From Clostridium sp. AM49-4BH (GTDB lineage: Bacteria; Bacillota; Clostridia; Lachnospirales; Lachnospiraceae): DNA of 64,000 nucleotides. The stretch spans positions 1-64,000 of the forward strand of contig NZ_QUFB01000007.1 of assembly GCF_003478335.1 (NCBI RefSeq), given 5' to 3'. Positions 18,639 to 27,295 of this stretch are shown here, piece after piece. The translations under genes and the position numbers were made by a program. The notes below the pieces were generated by a model, which saw only the letters and a program-made list of their open reading frames with translations, had not been told where the DNA came from and did not search any database. Within the stretch, counting starts at the first letter, position 1, and every line of letters begins with the position of its first letter.

Positions 18639-19735
18639 ATGGACAAGAAGTTAAGAGTTGGTATCCTTGGCGGTACCGGTATGGTAGGACAGAGATTTAT
18701 TTCACTTTTGGAAAATCATCCTTGGTTTGAGGTAACTACGATTGCCGCAAGCCCACGCAGCGCTGGGAAGACCTATGAGGAAGCTATCGGCGGACGCTGG
18801 AAAATGACAACACCAATGCCGGAAGCAGTGAAAAAGATTATCGTACAGGATGTTAGCGATGTTAAGAACGTAGCTTCTTCCGTAGATTTTGTATTTAGTG
18901 CAGTTGACATGACTAAAGATGAGATCAAGAAGATCGAAGAAGAGTATGCTAAGACAGAGACACCGGTTGTCTCCAACAACAGTGCACATCGTTGGACACC
19001 GGATGTTCCGATGGTAGTGCCGGAGTTAAATCCGGAGCATCTCGAAGTGATCGAGTCTCAGAAGAAGCGTTTGGGTACAACCAGAGGTTCATTGCTGTTA
19101 AGCCAAACTGCTCTATTCAGAGCTATACACCGGCTCTCCATGCTTTGAAGAAAGCAGGTTATGAGCCAAAGACAGTAGTAGCAACAACATACCAGGCAAT
19201 TTCCGGTGCCGGCAAGAACTTTAAGGATTGGCCGGAGATGGAGCACAATATCATTCCATTCATCGGTGGTGAGGAAGAGAAGAGTGAGCAGGAGCCACTT
19301 CGTATCTGGGGTCACATCGAGAATGGCGAGATCGTTAAGGCAGAGGGACCGGTTATCACGACACAGTGTATCCGTGTACCGGTTTTAGATGGTCATACAG
19401 CAGCCGTATTTGTTACTTTCGAAGAGGGCAAGAAGCCTTCCAAGGAAGAGATCATTAAAGTTTGGAGAGAGTACAGTGGTGTTCCACAGGAACTGAAACT
19501 TCCAAGTGCGCCAGAACATTTTATTCAGTATCTTGAGGATGACAACCGTCCTCAGGTAGCATTGGATGTTAATTATGAGAATGGATTTGGTGTATCTATG
19601 GGTCGTCTTCGTGAGGATACTGTATTTGATTACAAGTTTGTTGGTCTTTCACATAATACGGTGCGTGGTGCAGCAGGTGGTGCTGTTCTTACGGCAGAGT
19701 TACTGACTGCTAAGAAATACATCACAGCCAAATAA
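18639..19735 (+). CDS. asd: Aspartate-semialdehyde dehydrogenase (one-base deletion)
   Basis: This enzyme reduces aspartyl phosphate to aspartate semialdehyde, the branch point to lysine/diaminopimelate, threonine and methionine. The frame breaks at 19088: one T added to the TT there restores GTTRGFIAVKPNCSIQ and a 365-residue protein. The N-terminal NADP loop GILGGTGMVGQ, catalytic Cys in KPNCSIQ and HNTVRGAAGG are intact. The sequence is of the archaeal/fungal-like ASADH class. The ATG at 18639 has GGAGGA upstream. It is an essential gene for wall synthesis, so the frameshift is taken as a sequencing error. Confidence 0.92.
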
Positions 19736-19751
19736 TCAATTATAGAAAGGC

Positions 19752-20168
19752 ATGGTTATTAGGATGAACCGATATCGTATTTTGGTAAAAGGAATTGTAC
19801 AAAAGGACGACAAGTTTCTGGCGGTGGAGAAATGGTATGATGATAATATCATAGATCCGTATCAGTGGGAATTTGTTGATGGTGAAACGGAATTTGGAGA
19901 ATCACCGGATGCGGCTGTGTTGCGTATCATTCAGGAGCAGACAGGGTTGATTGCGGTTGTTGACCGGATTTTGTATACTTGGACCTTTATGATTGGTTCA
20001 GAATGTAATCTTGGCATTGCGTATCTTTGTCTGACAGAGATGGAAGAAGACGCTGTGCAGCTTTCTGAGGACCTGCATGATGCGCAATGGATCACATCGG
20101 CAGAGTTTGATGATTTGATCAACAATAAGAGAATGCTTGCGGATTTACAGCAGGCAGACGTATATTAA
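19752..20168 (+). CDS. Nudix-fold protein with a degenerate Nudix box
   Basis: This small protein (138 residues from 19752, 134 from the ATG at 19764) has a Nudix-like layout: beta strands, then GETEFGESPDAAVLRI followed by IQEQTGL at residues about 50-75. Compared with the Nudix box (GX5EX7REUXEEXGU), the Glu after Arg is Ile and the second Glu of the EE pair is Gln, so metal binding and hydrolysis may be weakened or lost. The rest reads as a Nudix fold (LYTWTFMIGSECNLGIAYLCL). It sits between asd and pyrC with no clear pathway link. Substrate unknown. Confidence 0.65.
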   Translation: MVIRMNRYRILVKGIVQKDDKFLAVEKWYDDNIIDPYQWEFVDGETEFGESPDAAVLRIIQEQTGLIAVVDRILYTWTFMIGSECNLGIAYLCLTEMEEDAVQLSEDLHDAQWITSAEFDDLINNKRMLADLQQADVY

Positions 20169-20173
20169 GAGAT

Positions 20174-20240
20174 GGCATCTGCCGGATTACCGGCAGGTGC
20201 TCTCTGTATGTATGGGAGTATGCAAAACGTATACAGGACA
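20174..20240 (+). promoter_or_regulatory. Two stem-loops ahead of pyrC
   Basis: A strong hairpin (GCATCTGCCGG / CCGGCAGGTGC, loop ATTA) at 20174-20199 is followed by a second possible stem (CTGTAT / ATACAG) ending near 20240. There is no T tract after the first, so it is not a classic terminator. It could be a leader structure or processing signal for the pyrimidine genes; it does not match the PyrR-binding loop. Confidence 0.45.
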
Positions 20241-20263
20241 GCCTATGAAAAGGAGGAGGATTG

Positions 20264-21546
20264 ATGAAAACACTGATATGTGGGGGACGAATTATTGACC
20301 CTGCGCAGAACATGGACGAGATCGGAGACATCTTAATAGAAGATGGTAAGATCGCACAGATCGCGCCGAAGATTATAGAGGAGGCAGATCAGACAATTAA
20401 TGCAGAAGGACATGTTGTCATGCCGGGATTTATTGATCTGCACGTACATTTGCGCGAACCGGGATTTGAATATAAAGAGACGATACGGACCGGCGCCATG
20501 GCGGCTGCAAGGGGCGGTGTAACCACAATCTGTCCAATGCCAAATACGAAACCGGTGATCGATAGTCCGGATAGAGTAAAGGATCTGTTAGAACGTGCCA
20601 AAGATGCAGCAGTTCACATTTTGCCGATCGGAGCAGTAACGATCGGTCAGGAGGGAAACGAGTTAGCAGATATTGCCGGTATGAAAGAGGCCGGTGCAGT
20701 GGCGCTTAGTGAAGATGGCAAATCGGTGATGGATTCGTTAGTTTTTCGCCATGCACTTAAGGAAGCTGCTAAGAACAAAATACCAATGTTTTCGCATTGT
20801 GAAGACAAGGCATTAGTAGACGGTGGAGTTATGAATGCCGGAGCCAAAGCAGAGGAGCTTGGGCTGCCGGGAATTACGAACGCAGTAGAAGACGTTATCG
20901 TTGCCAGAGATATTCTGATGGCAAAAGAGACAGGCTGCCGGTTACATTTGTGTCATTGTTCAACAGCGGACAGCGTTTTACTCATTGAAATGGCAAAGCA
21001 ACAGGGGCTTCCTGTGACAGGAGAGGTTTGCCCGCATCATTTTACGATGTCTGATGATGAGATCACAGAGGATCATGGCCGTTTCAAGATGAATCCGCCA
21101 CTTCGCAGCAGAGCGGATGTCGAAGCACTCAAAAAGGGACTTGCCGGCGGGATCATGGATGTGATATCTACGGATCATGCACCACATGGTAAAGAAGAAA
21201 AAGATCAGTCTATGCGTAAAGCACCGTTTGGTATTGTCGGGTTAGAGACTTCCTTTGCATTAGGCTACACAGAACTTGTCAAACGTGGTATATTAAGTTT
21301 ATCAGAGTTAGTTGCTAAGATGAGCACAAATCCGGCAAAGGTACTGGCATTGCCAAGGGAACGCTGAAACCGGGAACGGCAGCAGACGTAGTGGTTGCAG
21401 ATATTGATACGGAATATGCGATTGACAGCAGCAAGTTTTTATCAAAGGGTACGAACACACCGTTTGATGGAAAGTTAGTATACGGCAAAGTCTTAAATAC
21501 CTTCGTGGATGGAAAATTGGTTTATAGTGAAGAAAGGAATGGATAA
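20264..21546 (+). CDS. pyrC: Dihydroorotase, class I (one-base deletion)
   Basis: This zinc enzyme cyclises carbamoyl aspartate to dihydroorotate. The metal ligands are visible in DLHVHLREPG near residue 60, HCED near 180, and STDHAPHGKEEK near 303. The frame breaks at 21346: adding one G to GG restores KVLGIAKGTLKPGTAADVVV and runs on to TAA at 21546, giving 427 residues, the usual length. Without the correction the last about 60 residues would be lost. The ATG at 20264 has AGGAGGAGG upstream. It is the first gene of a pyrC-pyrF-pyrK-pyrD-pyrE run. Confidence 0.93.
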
Positions 21547-21551
21547 GTAGT

Positions 21552-22472
21552 ATGATTAATACATTGATTGAGCAGATCACCAAAAAGGATGCACCGATCG
21601 TTGTCGGATTGGATCCAATGTTAAGTTACGTGCCGGAACATATTTGCAAGGCAGCTTTTGAACAGTACGGAGAGACGTTAGAGGGCGCTGCAGAGGCAAT
21701 TTGGCAGTTTAACAAGGGAATCGTAGATGCAACACACGATCTGATCCCTGCAGTAAAGCCACAGATCGCTATGTACGAGCAGTTTGGTATTCCAGGTCTG
21801 ACAGCATTTAAGAAAACAGTTGACTATTGTAAGGAGAAAGGTCTTGTTGTTATTGGTGATATTAAGCGCGGAGATATCGGGTCTACATCTGCTGCATATG
21901 CGGTAGGACATATTGGTAAAGTGCAAGTAGGGTCTAAGTCCTATGCAGCCTTTGATGAGGATTTTGTTACGGTTAATCCGTATTTGGGAAGCGATGGTGT
22001 TAATCCATTTCTCGATGTCTGCAAAGAGGAAAATAAAGGAATCTTTGTATTGGTAAAGACGTCCAACCCTTCCAGTGGTGAATTTCAGGATCAGCTCATC
22101 GATGGCAAGCCGTTGTATGAACTGGTAGCTAAGAAAGTGGTAGAATGGGGCGAGCAGTGCATGGGAGATACCTATAGCAATGTTGGCTGCGTGGTTGGTG
22201 CTACGTATCCGGAAATGGGTAAGGTACTTCGTAAACTGATGCCAAAGACATATATTCTGGTACCGGGTTATGGTGCGCAGGGCGGTACCGCTGAGGGATT
22301 GAAACCATACTTTAACAGCGATGGCTTAGGTGCGATCGTCAACTCTTCGCGTGGTATCATTGCCGCATACAAGCAGGACAAATATAGTAAGTTTGGCGCT
22401 AACAATTATGCAGATGCCTCCAGACAGGCAGTAATTGACATGATCGCAGATATTAACGGAGCGATCAAGTAG
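21552..22472 (+). CDS. pyrF: Orotidine 5'-phosphate decarboxylase (type 2)
   Basis: This enzyme decarboxylates OMP to UMP, the last step of the pathway. The 306-residue length and GDIKRGDIGSTSAAYA near residue 100 are typical of the longer type 2 subfamily; Asp/Lys/Asp of the catalytic array lie in this motif. The C-terminal VPGYGAQGGT phosphate-binding segment is present. It starts 5 bases after pyrC. Confidence 0.95.
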   Translation: MINTLIEQITKKDAPIVVGLDPMLSYVPEHICKAAFEQYGETLEGAAEAIWQFNKGIVDATHDLIPAVKPQIAMYEQFGIPGLTAFKKTVDYCKEKGLVVIGDIKRGDIGSTSAAYAVGHIGKVQVGSKSYAAFDEDFVTVNPYLGSDGVNPFLDVCKEENKGIFVLVKTSNPSSGEFQDQLIDGKPLYELVAKKVVEWGEQCMGDTYSNVGCVVGATYPEMGKVLRKLMPKTYILVPGYGAQGGTAEGLKPYFNSDGLGAIVNSSRGIIAAYKQDKYSKFGANNYADASRQAVIDMIADINGAIK

Positions 22473-22496
22473 AACGTTTAGAGAAAGAGGATAGCA

Positions 22497-23276
22497 ATGG
22501 CAGAGAAAAAGAAATGTCTGGCAACCGTGAAGAGCCAGTCAGAGTTGGCACCGGGAATATACAGTTTGTGGCTTGCTTTTCCCGAAGAATACAATGTTGC
22601 AGCGATGGCAAAACCGGGACAGTTTTTGTCGCTGTATAGCGATGATGGCAGCAGACTGCTCCCAAGACCGATCAGTATATGCGAGATTGACGCGGCTAAG
22701 CGCATGATCCGCTTGGTATACCGAGTGGCAGGAGCCGGTACGTTAGAATTTTCCGGTAAGCAGGAAGGTGATACGATCGCAGTTGTAGGGCCACTTGGCA
22801 ACGGATTTACACCTCGTTCCGGCAAAAGTATTTTGATCGGCGGAGGAATTGGCATCCCGCCAATGTTAGCATTAGCGAAGAGCCTGTCCGGTGAAGTGCA
22901 GGTCGTATTAGGATACCGCGATGCAGTGCAATTTTTGAAAGAAGACTTTACCCCATATGCATCTGTATATGTTTCGACCGAGGATGGCAGCGTGGGAACC
23001 AAGGGCAATGTCATAGATGCAATCCGTGCCGAGGGTATTACAGCAGATGTGATCTATGCGTGTGGGCCTATGCCGATGCTGCGCGGTGTAAAAGCATTTG
23101 CGACAGAGCAGGGGATCGAAGCTCAGATTTCTTTGGAAGAGCATATGGCGTGCGGTATCGGTGCTTGCTTAGGCTGTGTATGCACAACCAAAGAAAAAGA
23201 TGCACACAGTCACGTCAATAATACAAGAATTTGCAAGGACGGTCCGGTATTTGATGCGCAGACCGTAGAGATATAG
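22497..23276 (+). CDS. pyrK: Dihydroorotate dehydrogenase electron transfer subunit
   Basis: PyrK carries FAD and a 2Fe-2S cluster and passes electrons from dihydroorotate oxidation by PyrD to NAD. The 259-residue protein has the ferredoxin-reductase FAD segment LLPRPISIC near residue 57, the nucleotide-binding GGGIGIPPMLALA near 117, and a cysteine cluster CGIGACLGCVC near 218 plus a later RICKDGP cysteine. It is immediately upstream of pyrD, as expected for the heterotetrameric type 1B enzyme. Confidence 0.95.
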   Translation: MAEKKKCLATVKSQSELAPGIYSLWLAFPEEYNVAAMAKPGQFLSLYSDDGSRLLPRPISICEIDAAKRMIRLVYRVAGAGTLEFSGKQEGDTIAVVGPLGNGFTPRSGKSILIGGGIGIPPMLALAKSLSGEVQVVLGYRDAVQFLKEDFTPYASVYVSTEDGSVGTKGNVIDAIRAEGITADVIYACGPMPMLRGVKAFATEQGIEAQISLEEHMACGIGACLGCVCTTKEKDAHSHVNNTRICKDGPVFDAQTVEI

Positions 23277-23286
23277 GAGGAAAAGG

Positions 23287-24189
23287 ATGAATCTGGCAGT
23301 AAATTTTGCGGGAGTATCAATGAAAAATCCCGTTACGACGGCATCCGGTACCTTTGGTTCTGGTGCAGAGTACGGAGAATATGTGGATCTGAACCGCTTG
23401 GGAGCTGTGACAACGAAAGGTGTGGCAAATGTACCTTGGCCTGGCAATCCAACACCGAGAGTGTGCGAGACTTATGGTGGTATGTTGAATGCGATCGGTT
23501 TGCAAAATCCGGGGATAGACGTATTTATTGAGCGTGATATTCCGTATTTGAAGCAGTATGATACCAATATCATTGTCAATGTGTGTGGTAAGACACCAGA
23601 CGAATATATTGATGTTGTCAGACGTTTGGCAGAGGAAGATGTTGCACTGTTAGAAATTAACATTTCCTGCCCGAATGTCAAAGCGGGAGGCATTGCATTT
23701 GGTCAGGATCCGAAGCAGGTTGAGAAGATCACTGCACAGATTAAGGCAGTGGCAAAACAGCCTGTGATCATGAAATTAAGTCCAAACGTAACAGACATTA
23801 CAGAGATGGCAAAGGCAGCGGAAGCAGGCGGAGCAGATGCAATCTCTTTGATCAATACGTTGACCGGGATGAAGATTGATATTAATCGTCGAACCTTTGC
23901 ACTTGCCAATAAGACAGGAGGAATGTCCGGCCCGGCAGTGAAGCCGGTTGCGGTTCGCATGGTCTATCAGGCAGCCCATGCTGTGACTATTCCGGTACTT
24001 GGAATGGGAGGAATCCGAACAGCAGAAGATGCGTTAGAGTTTATTATGGCGGGAGCTACAATGGTGGCAGTCGGTACCGCCAATTTCAATGAACCGGCGA
24101 CAACTGTGCAGGTGATAGAAGGAATAGAACAGTTTATGCAGCAAAACGGCGTGAAAGACATTAATGAGCTGATAGGATGCGTAAAGTAG
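23287..24189 (+). CDS. pyrD: Dihydroorotate dehydrogenase, type 1B catalytic subunit
   Basis: This FMN enzyme oxidises dihydroorotate to orotate together with PyrK. The 300-residue protein starts NLAVNFAGVSMKNPVTTASGTFG and has the catalytic Cys in EINISCPNVKAGG near residue 130, INTLTGMKIDINRR near 192 and the FMN phosphate-binding MGGIRTAEDALEFIMAGAT near 240. AGGAGG lies just before the ATG and the gap to pyrK is 10 bases. Confidence 0.96.
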   Translation: MNLAVNFAGVSMKNPVTTASGTFGSGAEYGEYVDLNRLGAVTTKGVANVPWPGNPTPRVCETYGGMLNAIGLQNPGIDVFIERDIPYLKQYDTNIIVNVCGKTPDEYIDVVRRLAEEDVALLEINISCPNVKAGGIAFGQDPKQVEKITAQIKAVAKQPVIMKLSPNVTDITEMAKAAEAGGADAISLINTLTGMKIDINRRTFALANKTGGMSGPAVKPVAVRMVYQAAHAVTIPVLGMGGIRTAEDALEFIMAGATMVAVGTANFNEPATTVQVIEGIEQFMQQNGVKDINELIGCVK

Positions 24190-24288
24190 TATAAAGAAGC
24201 TGATTTTGGTGTTCAAATGGTGTAGAATCTAAAAACAGTTATACAGCAATATGGCGAAACGCTTATGAAAAGGAGGATTATCGTTAAG

Positions 24289-24965
24289 ATGGAAGCATAC
24301 AAGAAAGAATTTATTGAGTTTATGGTTGCAAGCGATGTATTGAAATTTGGGGAATTTACATTAAAAAGTGGTCGTAAATCTCCGTTTTTTATGAATGCGG
24401 GAGCTTATGTACCGGTGCGCAGCTTAAAAAGCTGGGAGAGTATTATGCGAAGGCAATTCATGAGCATTACGGGGATGACTTCGATGTGTTGTTTGGACCG
24501 GCCTATAAGGGAATTCCCCTTAGTGTGGCAACAACTATAGCATTCAGCGAGTTATATGGCAAAGAAATCCGTTACTGCTCAAACCGCAAAGAGGTGAAGG
24601 ACCACGGTGATACCGGTATTTTATTGGGAAGCAAGATCAAAGATGGTGATAAAGTGGTTATTATTGAAGATGTGACCACTTCCGGTAAATCCATTGAGGA
24701 AACATTCCCGATCATTAAAGCACAGGGCGATGTTGAGATTATTGGTCTGATGGTATCGTTAAACCGAATGGAGCGCGGACTCACTTCGAATGCCAGCGCA
24801 CTGGATGAGATTCAGCAGAAATATGGCTTTGGTGCAAATGCGATCGTTACAATGGAGGACGTTGTGGAATGTCTTTACAACAAAGAGTGCCAGGGCAGAG
24901 TATTGATCGATGATAACTTGAAGGCTGCTATTGACGCATACTATGCGGAGTACGGTGTACACTAA
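24289..24965 (+). CDS. pyrE: Orotate phosphoribosyltransferase (one-base deletion)
   Basis: PyrE converts orotate and PRPP to OMP. The frame breaks at about 24410: adding one A before ACC restores [19 protein letters not shown] and a 225-residue protein. The PRPP loop [13 protein letters not shown] lies near residue 125, and [14 protein letters not shown] is intact at the N-terminus. The ATG at 24289 starts [12 protein letters not shown] like relatives; an ATG at 24265 lies before the AGGAGG and is not used. The single-base loss is judged an error because everything downstream is conserved. Confidence 0.92.
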
Positions 24966-24997
24966 TTGAGTGATTATTGTAAACATGGAGGTCATGT

Positions 24998-25150
24998 ATG
25001 GTCGAAAAAGTATATAAAACAATGAAATCTGTTGGGGCTAGTAATATTGTATTAGGCATTTTGTTGATCGTTGGTGCGATTGCCGCCGGTGTCGTACTGA
25101 TCGCCAAAGGTGCTAAGCTGTTGCATGATAAGTCAGAGTTGACATTCTAA
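24998..25150 (+). CDS. Small single-pass membrane protein, 50 residues
   Basis: This short gene encodes about 17 residues of mixed, basic N-terminus (MVEKVYKTMKSVGASN), one hydrophobic helix (IVLGILLIVGAIAAGVVLI) and a short basic tail. GGAGG lies at 24987-24991 with 6-base spacing. Its TAA overlaps the ATG of the next gene (TAATG), which suggests translational coupling to the FliB-like gene. I do not recognise the family. Its role is unknown. Confidence 0.75.
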   Translation: MVEKVYKTMKSVGASNIVLGILLIVGAIAAGVVLIAKGAKLLHDKSELTF

Positions 25151-26118
25151 TGGATGGCGTAGTACTTAAGTATTATCGGGAATTTTCCTGCTTAGCAGAT
25201 CGTTGTGAGGCAACTTGCTGCGCCGGCTGGAAAATTGTCGTGGATCCGGAGGCGTATGAGCGGTTTCAGAAGATAGAGCCGGAATGGCTCCGAGAGGACA
25301 TACTCTCACATATCCATAAAAAAGAGGGCGTTTATTGCTTTGAAAATCTTGCAGGAGGTCGCTGCGCGATGCTAGACGAGGATGGATTGTGCAGGATACA
25401 ACGGAATACCTCTGAGGAGATGTTATGCAATACCTGTCGTAAATTTCCACGTTTAACAGCAGCAATTAATGGCGATGTATGGATCTCGCTTGCTGCTTCC
25501 TGCCCTGCAGTAAGCAGATATCTGCTACATGATTCGGTAGAGTGGATCACTCTGCAGGGAGAGAGGATCTGTTTAGAAGATCTTTCTGTATGGAAAGAGG
25601 GAAAAAGTGCCCTACAATTGTTAAGTGCGGCATATCCACACGAGGATCCGGATTTTGATTCGTTTGTAAATGTGTCTATGGAATGTTTGGACATTATACT
25701 GGCATTTCCGGAATGCCGATATTTAGAGGATAGTTTTGATTTTTATGAACGGGAAAATGACGAAGCGGCTTGTGATTTGATACGTCGATTTGTGGCAAAT
25801 ACGGGGCAATGGTGGAAGCAGTATTATGACAATTATATGCGCTATCGGATTTTATCCCGGTATTTGGAGTATCCACAAGAGATGAACACGGAACGTATTC
25901 ATCAGGTGCTGGGTGAATTGTTGCTGCTGCGTGTCATATGCTGCAGCCGGTTTGCCCGTCGAGGATCTCTTGGGGAACAGGACATCTTAGATGCGATCCA
26001 TTGGGTTTATCGCTTTTCGGCACACGGCAAACAAATGGGGCAGCGTGTTCATCAAATGTATGTTGGATGGTCGGATCACACCATTGCACAAGCTCTGCCA
26101 AATGGTGATACAGAATGA
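25150..26118 (+). CDS. FliB-like CxxxCC protein (flagellin lysine N-methylase family)
   Basis: This 322-residue protein has the cysteine pattern of the FliB/YkgJ-type family: CLADRCEATCC near residues 13-23, then C in RCAMLDEDGLCRI near 73-82, MLCNTCRKFPR near 92 and SCPAVSRYLL near 118. These cysteines probably bind a metal or iron-sulfur cluster. FliB in Salmonella methylates flagellin lysines, but there are no flagellin or motility genes in this window, so the substrate may differ. It is translationally coupled to the upstream 50-residue membrane protein and ends at a strong terminator. Confidence 0.75.
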   Translation: MDGVVLKYYREFSCLADRCEATCCAGWKIVVDPEAYERFQKIEPEWLREDILSHIHKKEGVYCFENLAGGRCAMLDEDGLCRIQRNTSEEMLCNTCRKFPRLTAAINGDVWISLAASCPAVSRYLLHDSVEWITLQGERICLEDLSVWKEGKSALQLLSAAYPHEDPDFDSFVNVSMECLDIILAFPECRYLEDSFDFYERENDEAACDLIRRFVANTGQWWKQYYDNYMRYRILSRYLEYPQEMNTERIHQVLGELLLLRVICCSRFARRGSLGEQDILDAIHWVYRFSAHGKQMGQRVHQMYVGWSDHTIAQALPNGDTE

Positions 26119-26133
26119 AAGTGGCATATTGAC

Positions 26134-26164
26134 AAAAACACCCGAAAGAACCGGGTGTTTTTTG
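26134..26164 (+). terminator. Terminator after the FliB-like gene
   Basis: A stem of AAAACACCCG / CGGGTGTTTT with a short loop is followed by a T run, 15 bases after the gene. Confidence 0.88.
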
Positions 26165-26233
26165 AATTTATTAACAAATTTTTGTTTTTATTTTGTGCAA
26201 TGTATGGAAAGTGAAAAAAACAGAAAAAAAGTC

Positions 26234-26262
26234 TTTACGTTTTCGGGTAAAACAGATATAGT
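26234..26262 (+). promoter_or_regulatory. Promoter of the CpaE-like/beta-helix operon
   Basis: TTTACG at 26234-26239 and TATAGT at 26257-26262 are spaced by 17 bases. The predicted start near 26269 leaves a leader of about 100 bases. Confidence 0.6.
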
Positions 26263-26302
26263 AACCTTACTCCCAAGTTGAACGACAAAGAATTAGTATT
26301 TT

Positions 26303-26340
26303 GACCAGCCCGGAAGCAACTTACGTTGTCTGGCAGGTCG
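26303..26340 (+). ncRNA. Structured leader RNA, type unknown
   Basis: Within the untranslated leader, GACC-A-GCC near 26303 can pair with GGC-A-GGTC near 26340 around a symmetric A/A mismatch. An inner GCAAC / GTTGT stem with a TTAC loop lies between them. The fold sits just before the AAGGAGG ribosome site at 26353-26359. I cannot match it to a known riboswitch, and it may be only a stabilising hairpin. Confidence 0.35.
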
Positions 26341-26371
26341 CTCATAATAGGGAAGGAGGTTTGGAGTTCAA

Positions 26372-27196
26372 TTGAAGATTGCATTTTGGAGCCATACGAG
26401 AGAGGGGGCGTGTGTCACGACGAATCTTGCGTGTATGGCAGCTATGACAGCAGTTCATAGTGAAAAGAAATGCATGCTCCTAGAGAATCATTACAGTCTT
26501 AGAAATATCGGTGACCTGATGCTCCCGTCAGAGAGGATCGAATGTTTGCGTGAGCAGGGTCAATATTATAACAAATACGGGTTGGAACATCTTTTGAAAG
26601 AACTGTATTCCGGAAAGAATGATGCGAATATGATACAGCACACAGCGATTCCTTTATTGTTTCAGAATTTATTCTATTTGCCACAGAGTTTCATTGTAAA
26701 TCGAGATGTATTCAATTATGAATTTGAATTAGTCAGAGAGACTTTGTTTCAATGTCTGGAAGAGGCAGCAGATCTATTATTTGTGGATACTGAATCCAAC
26801 AGAAATCTTAGTACAACCAGTATACTTTCCGATGCAGACTTAATAGTAGTCAATCTACGACAGGATACAAAGATGTTGACGGAATTTTTTGAAAATCATC
26901 CAATAATACGCAATAAAGCGTTCTTTTTGATTGGTAAATATCAGCCTAATCATACTTGGAATTTGCGTAGAATATGTTATCGTTTTCATATCCCAAGACA
27001 AAATATTGGCGTGATCCCTTATAATTTAGAGTTAGAAGAGGCGGTTACGTATGGTAGAGTACTGCAATTTTTGAATCGTAATATTGATGAAAAACAGAAT
27101 AAGGAGAATGCTTTTTTTATGAGACAAGTTGATCGGGCTGTAGAATTGCTTCATCAGCGCATAGAAAGTTGTCAGGACTCTCGCGATGATAAATGA
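26372..27196 (+). CDS. MinD/CpaE-like protein with a degenerate P-loop
   Basis: This 274-residue protein has the layout of MinD/ParA/CpaE-type deviant Walker ATPases: an N-terminal strand and loop (KIAFWSHTREGACVTTNLA), LLFVDTESNRN at about residue 130 in the Walker B position, and ADLIVVNL near 150. The P-loop keeps the two Thr but lacks the lysine pair of KGGxGKTT, so ATP binding is doubtful. CpaE proteins of tad pili also deviate here. It starts with TTG behind a strong AAGGAGG and is the first gene of an operon with two beta-helix proteins. No tad pilus genes are nearby. Function unknown. Confidence 0.7.
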   Translation: MKIAFWSHTREGACVTTNLACMAAMTAVHSEKKCMLLENHYSLRNIGDLMLPSERIECLREQGQYYNKYGLEHLLKELYSGKNDANMIQHTAIPLLFQNLFYLPQSFIVNRDVFNYEFELVRETLFQCLEEAADLLFVDTESNRNLSTTSILSDADLIVVNLRQDTKMLTEFFENHPIIRNKAFFLIGKYQPNHTWNLRRICYRFHIPRQNIGVIPYNLELEEAVTYGRVLQFLNRNIDEKQNKENAFFMRQVDRAVELLHQRIESCQDSRDDK

Positions 27197-27295
27197 TACA
27201 GAATTGATGACTTTTTTGTTGCAGCACATGGGCAAATGACGGATTTTGTTCGATAAATAATATAGAACTAATGCGATTTCGGGGAGGAGGAAACC

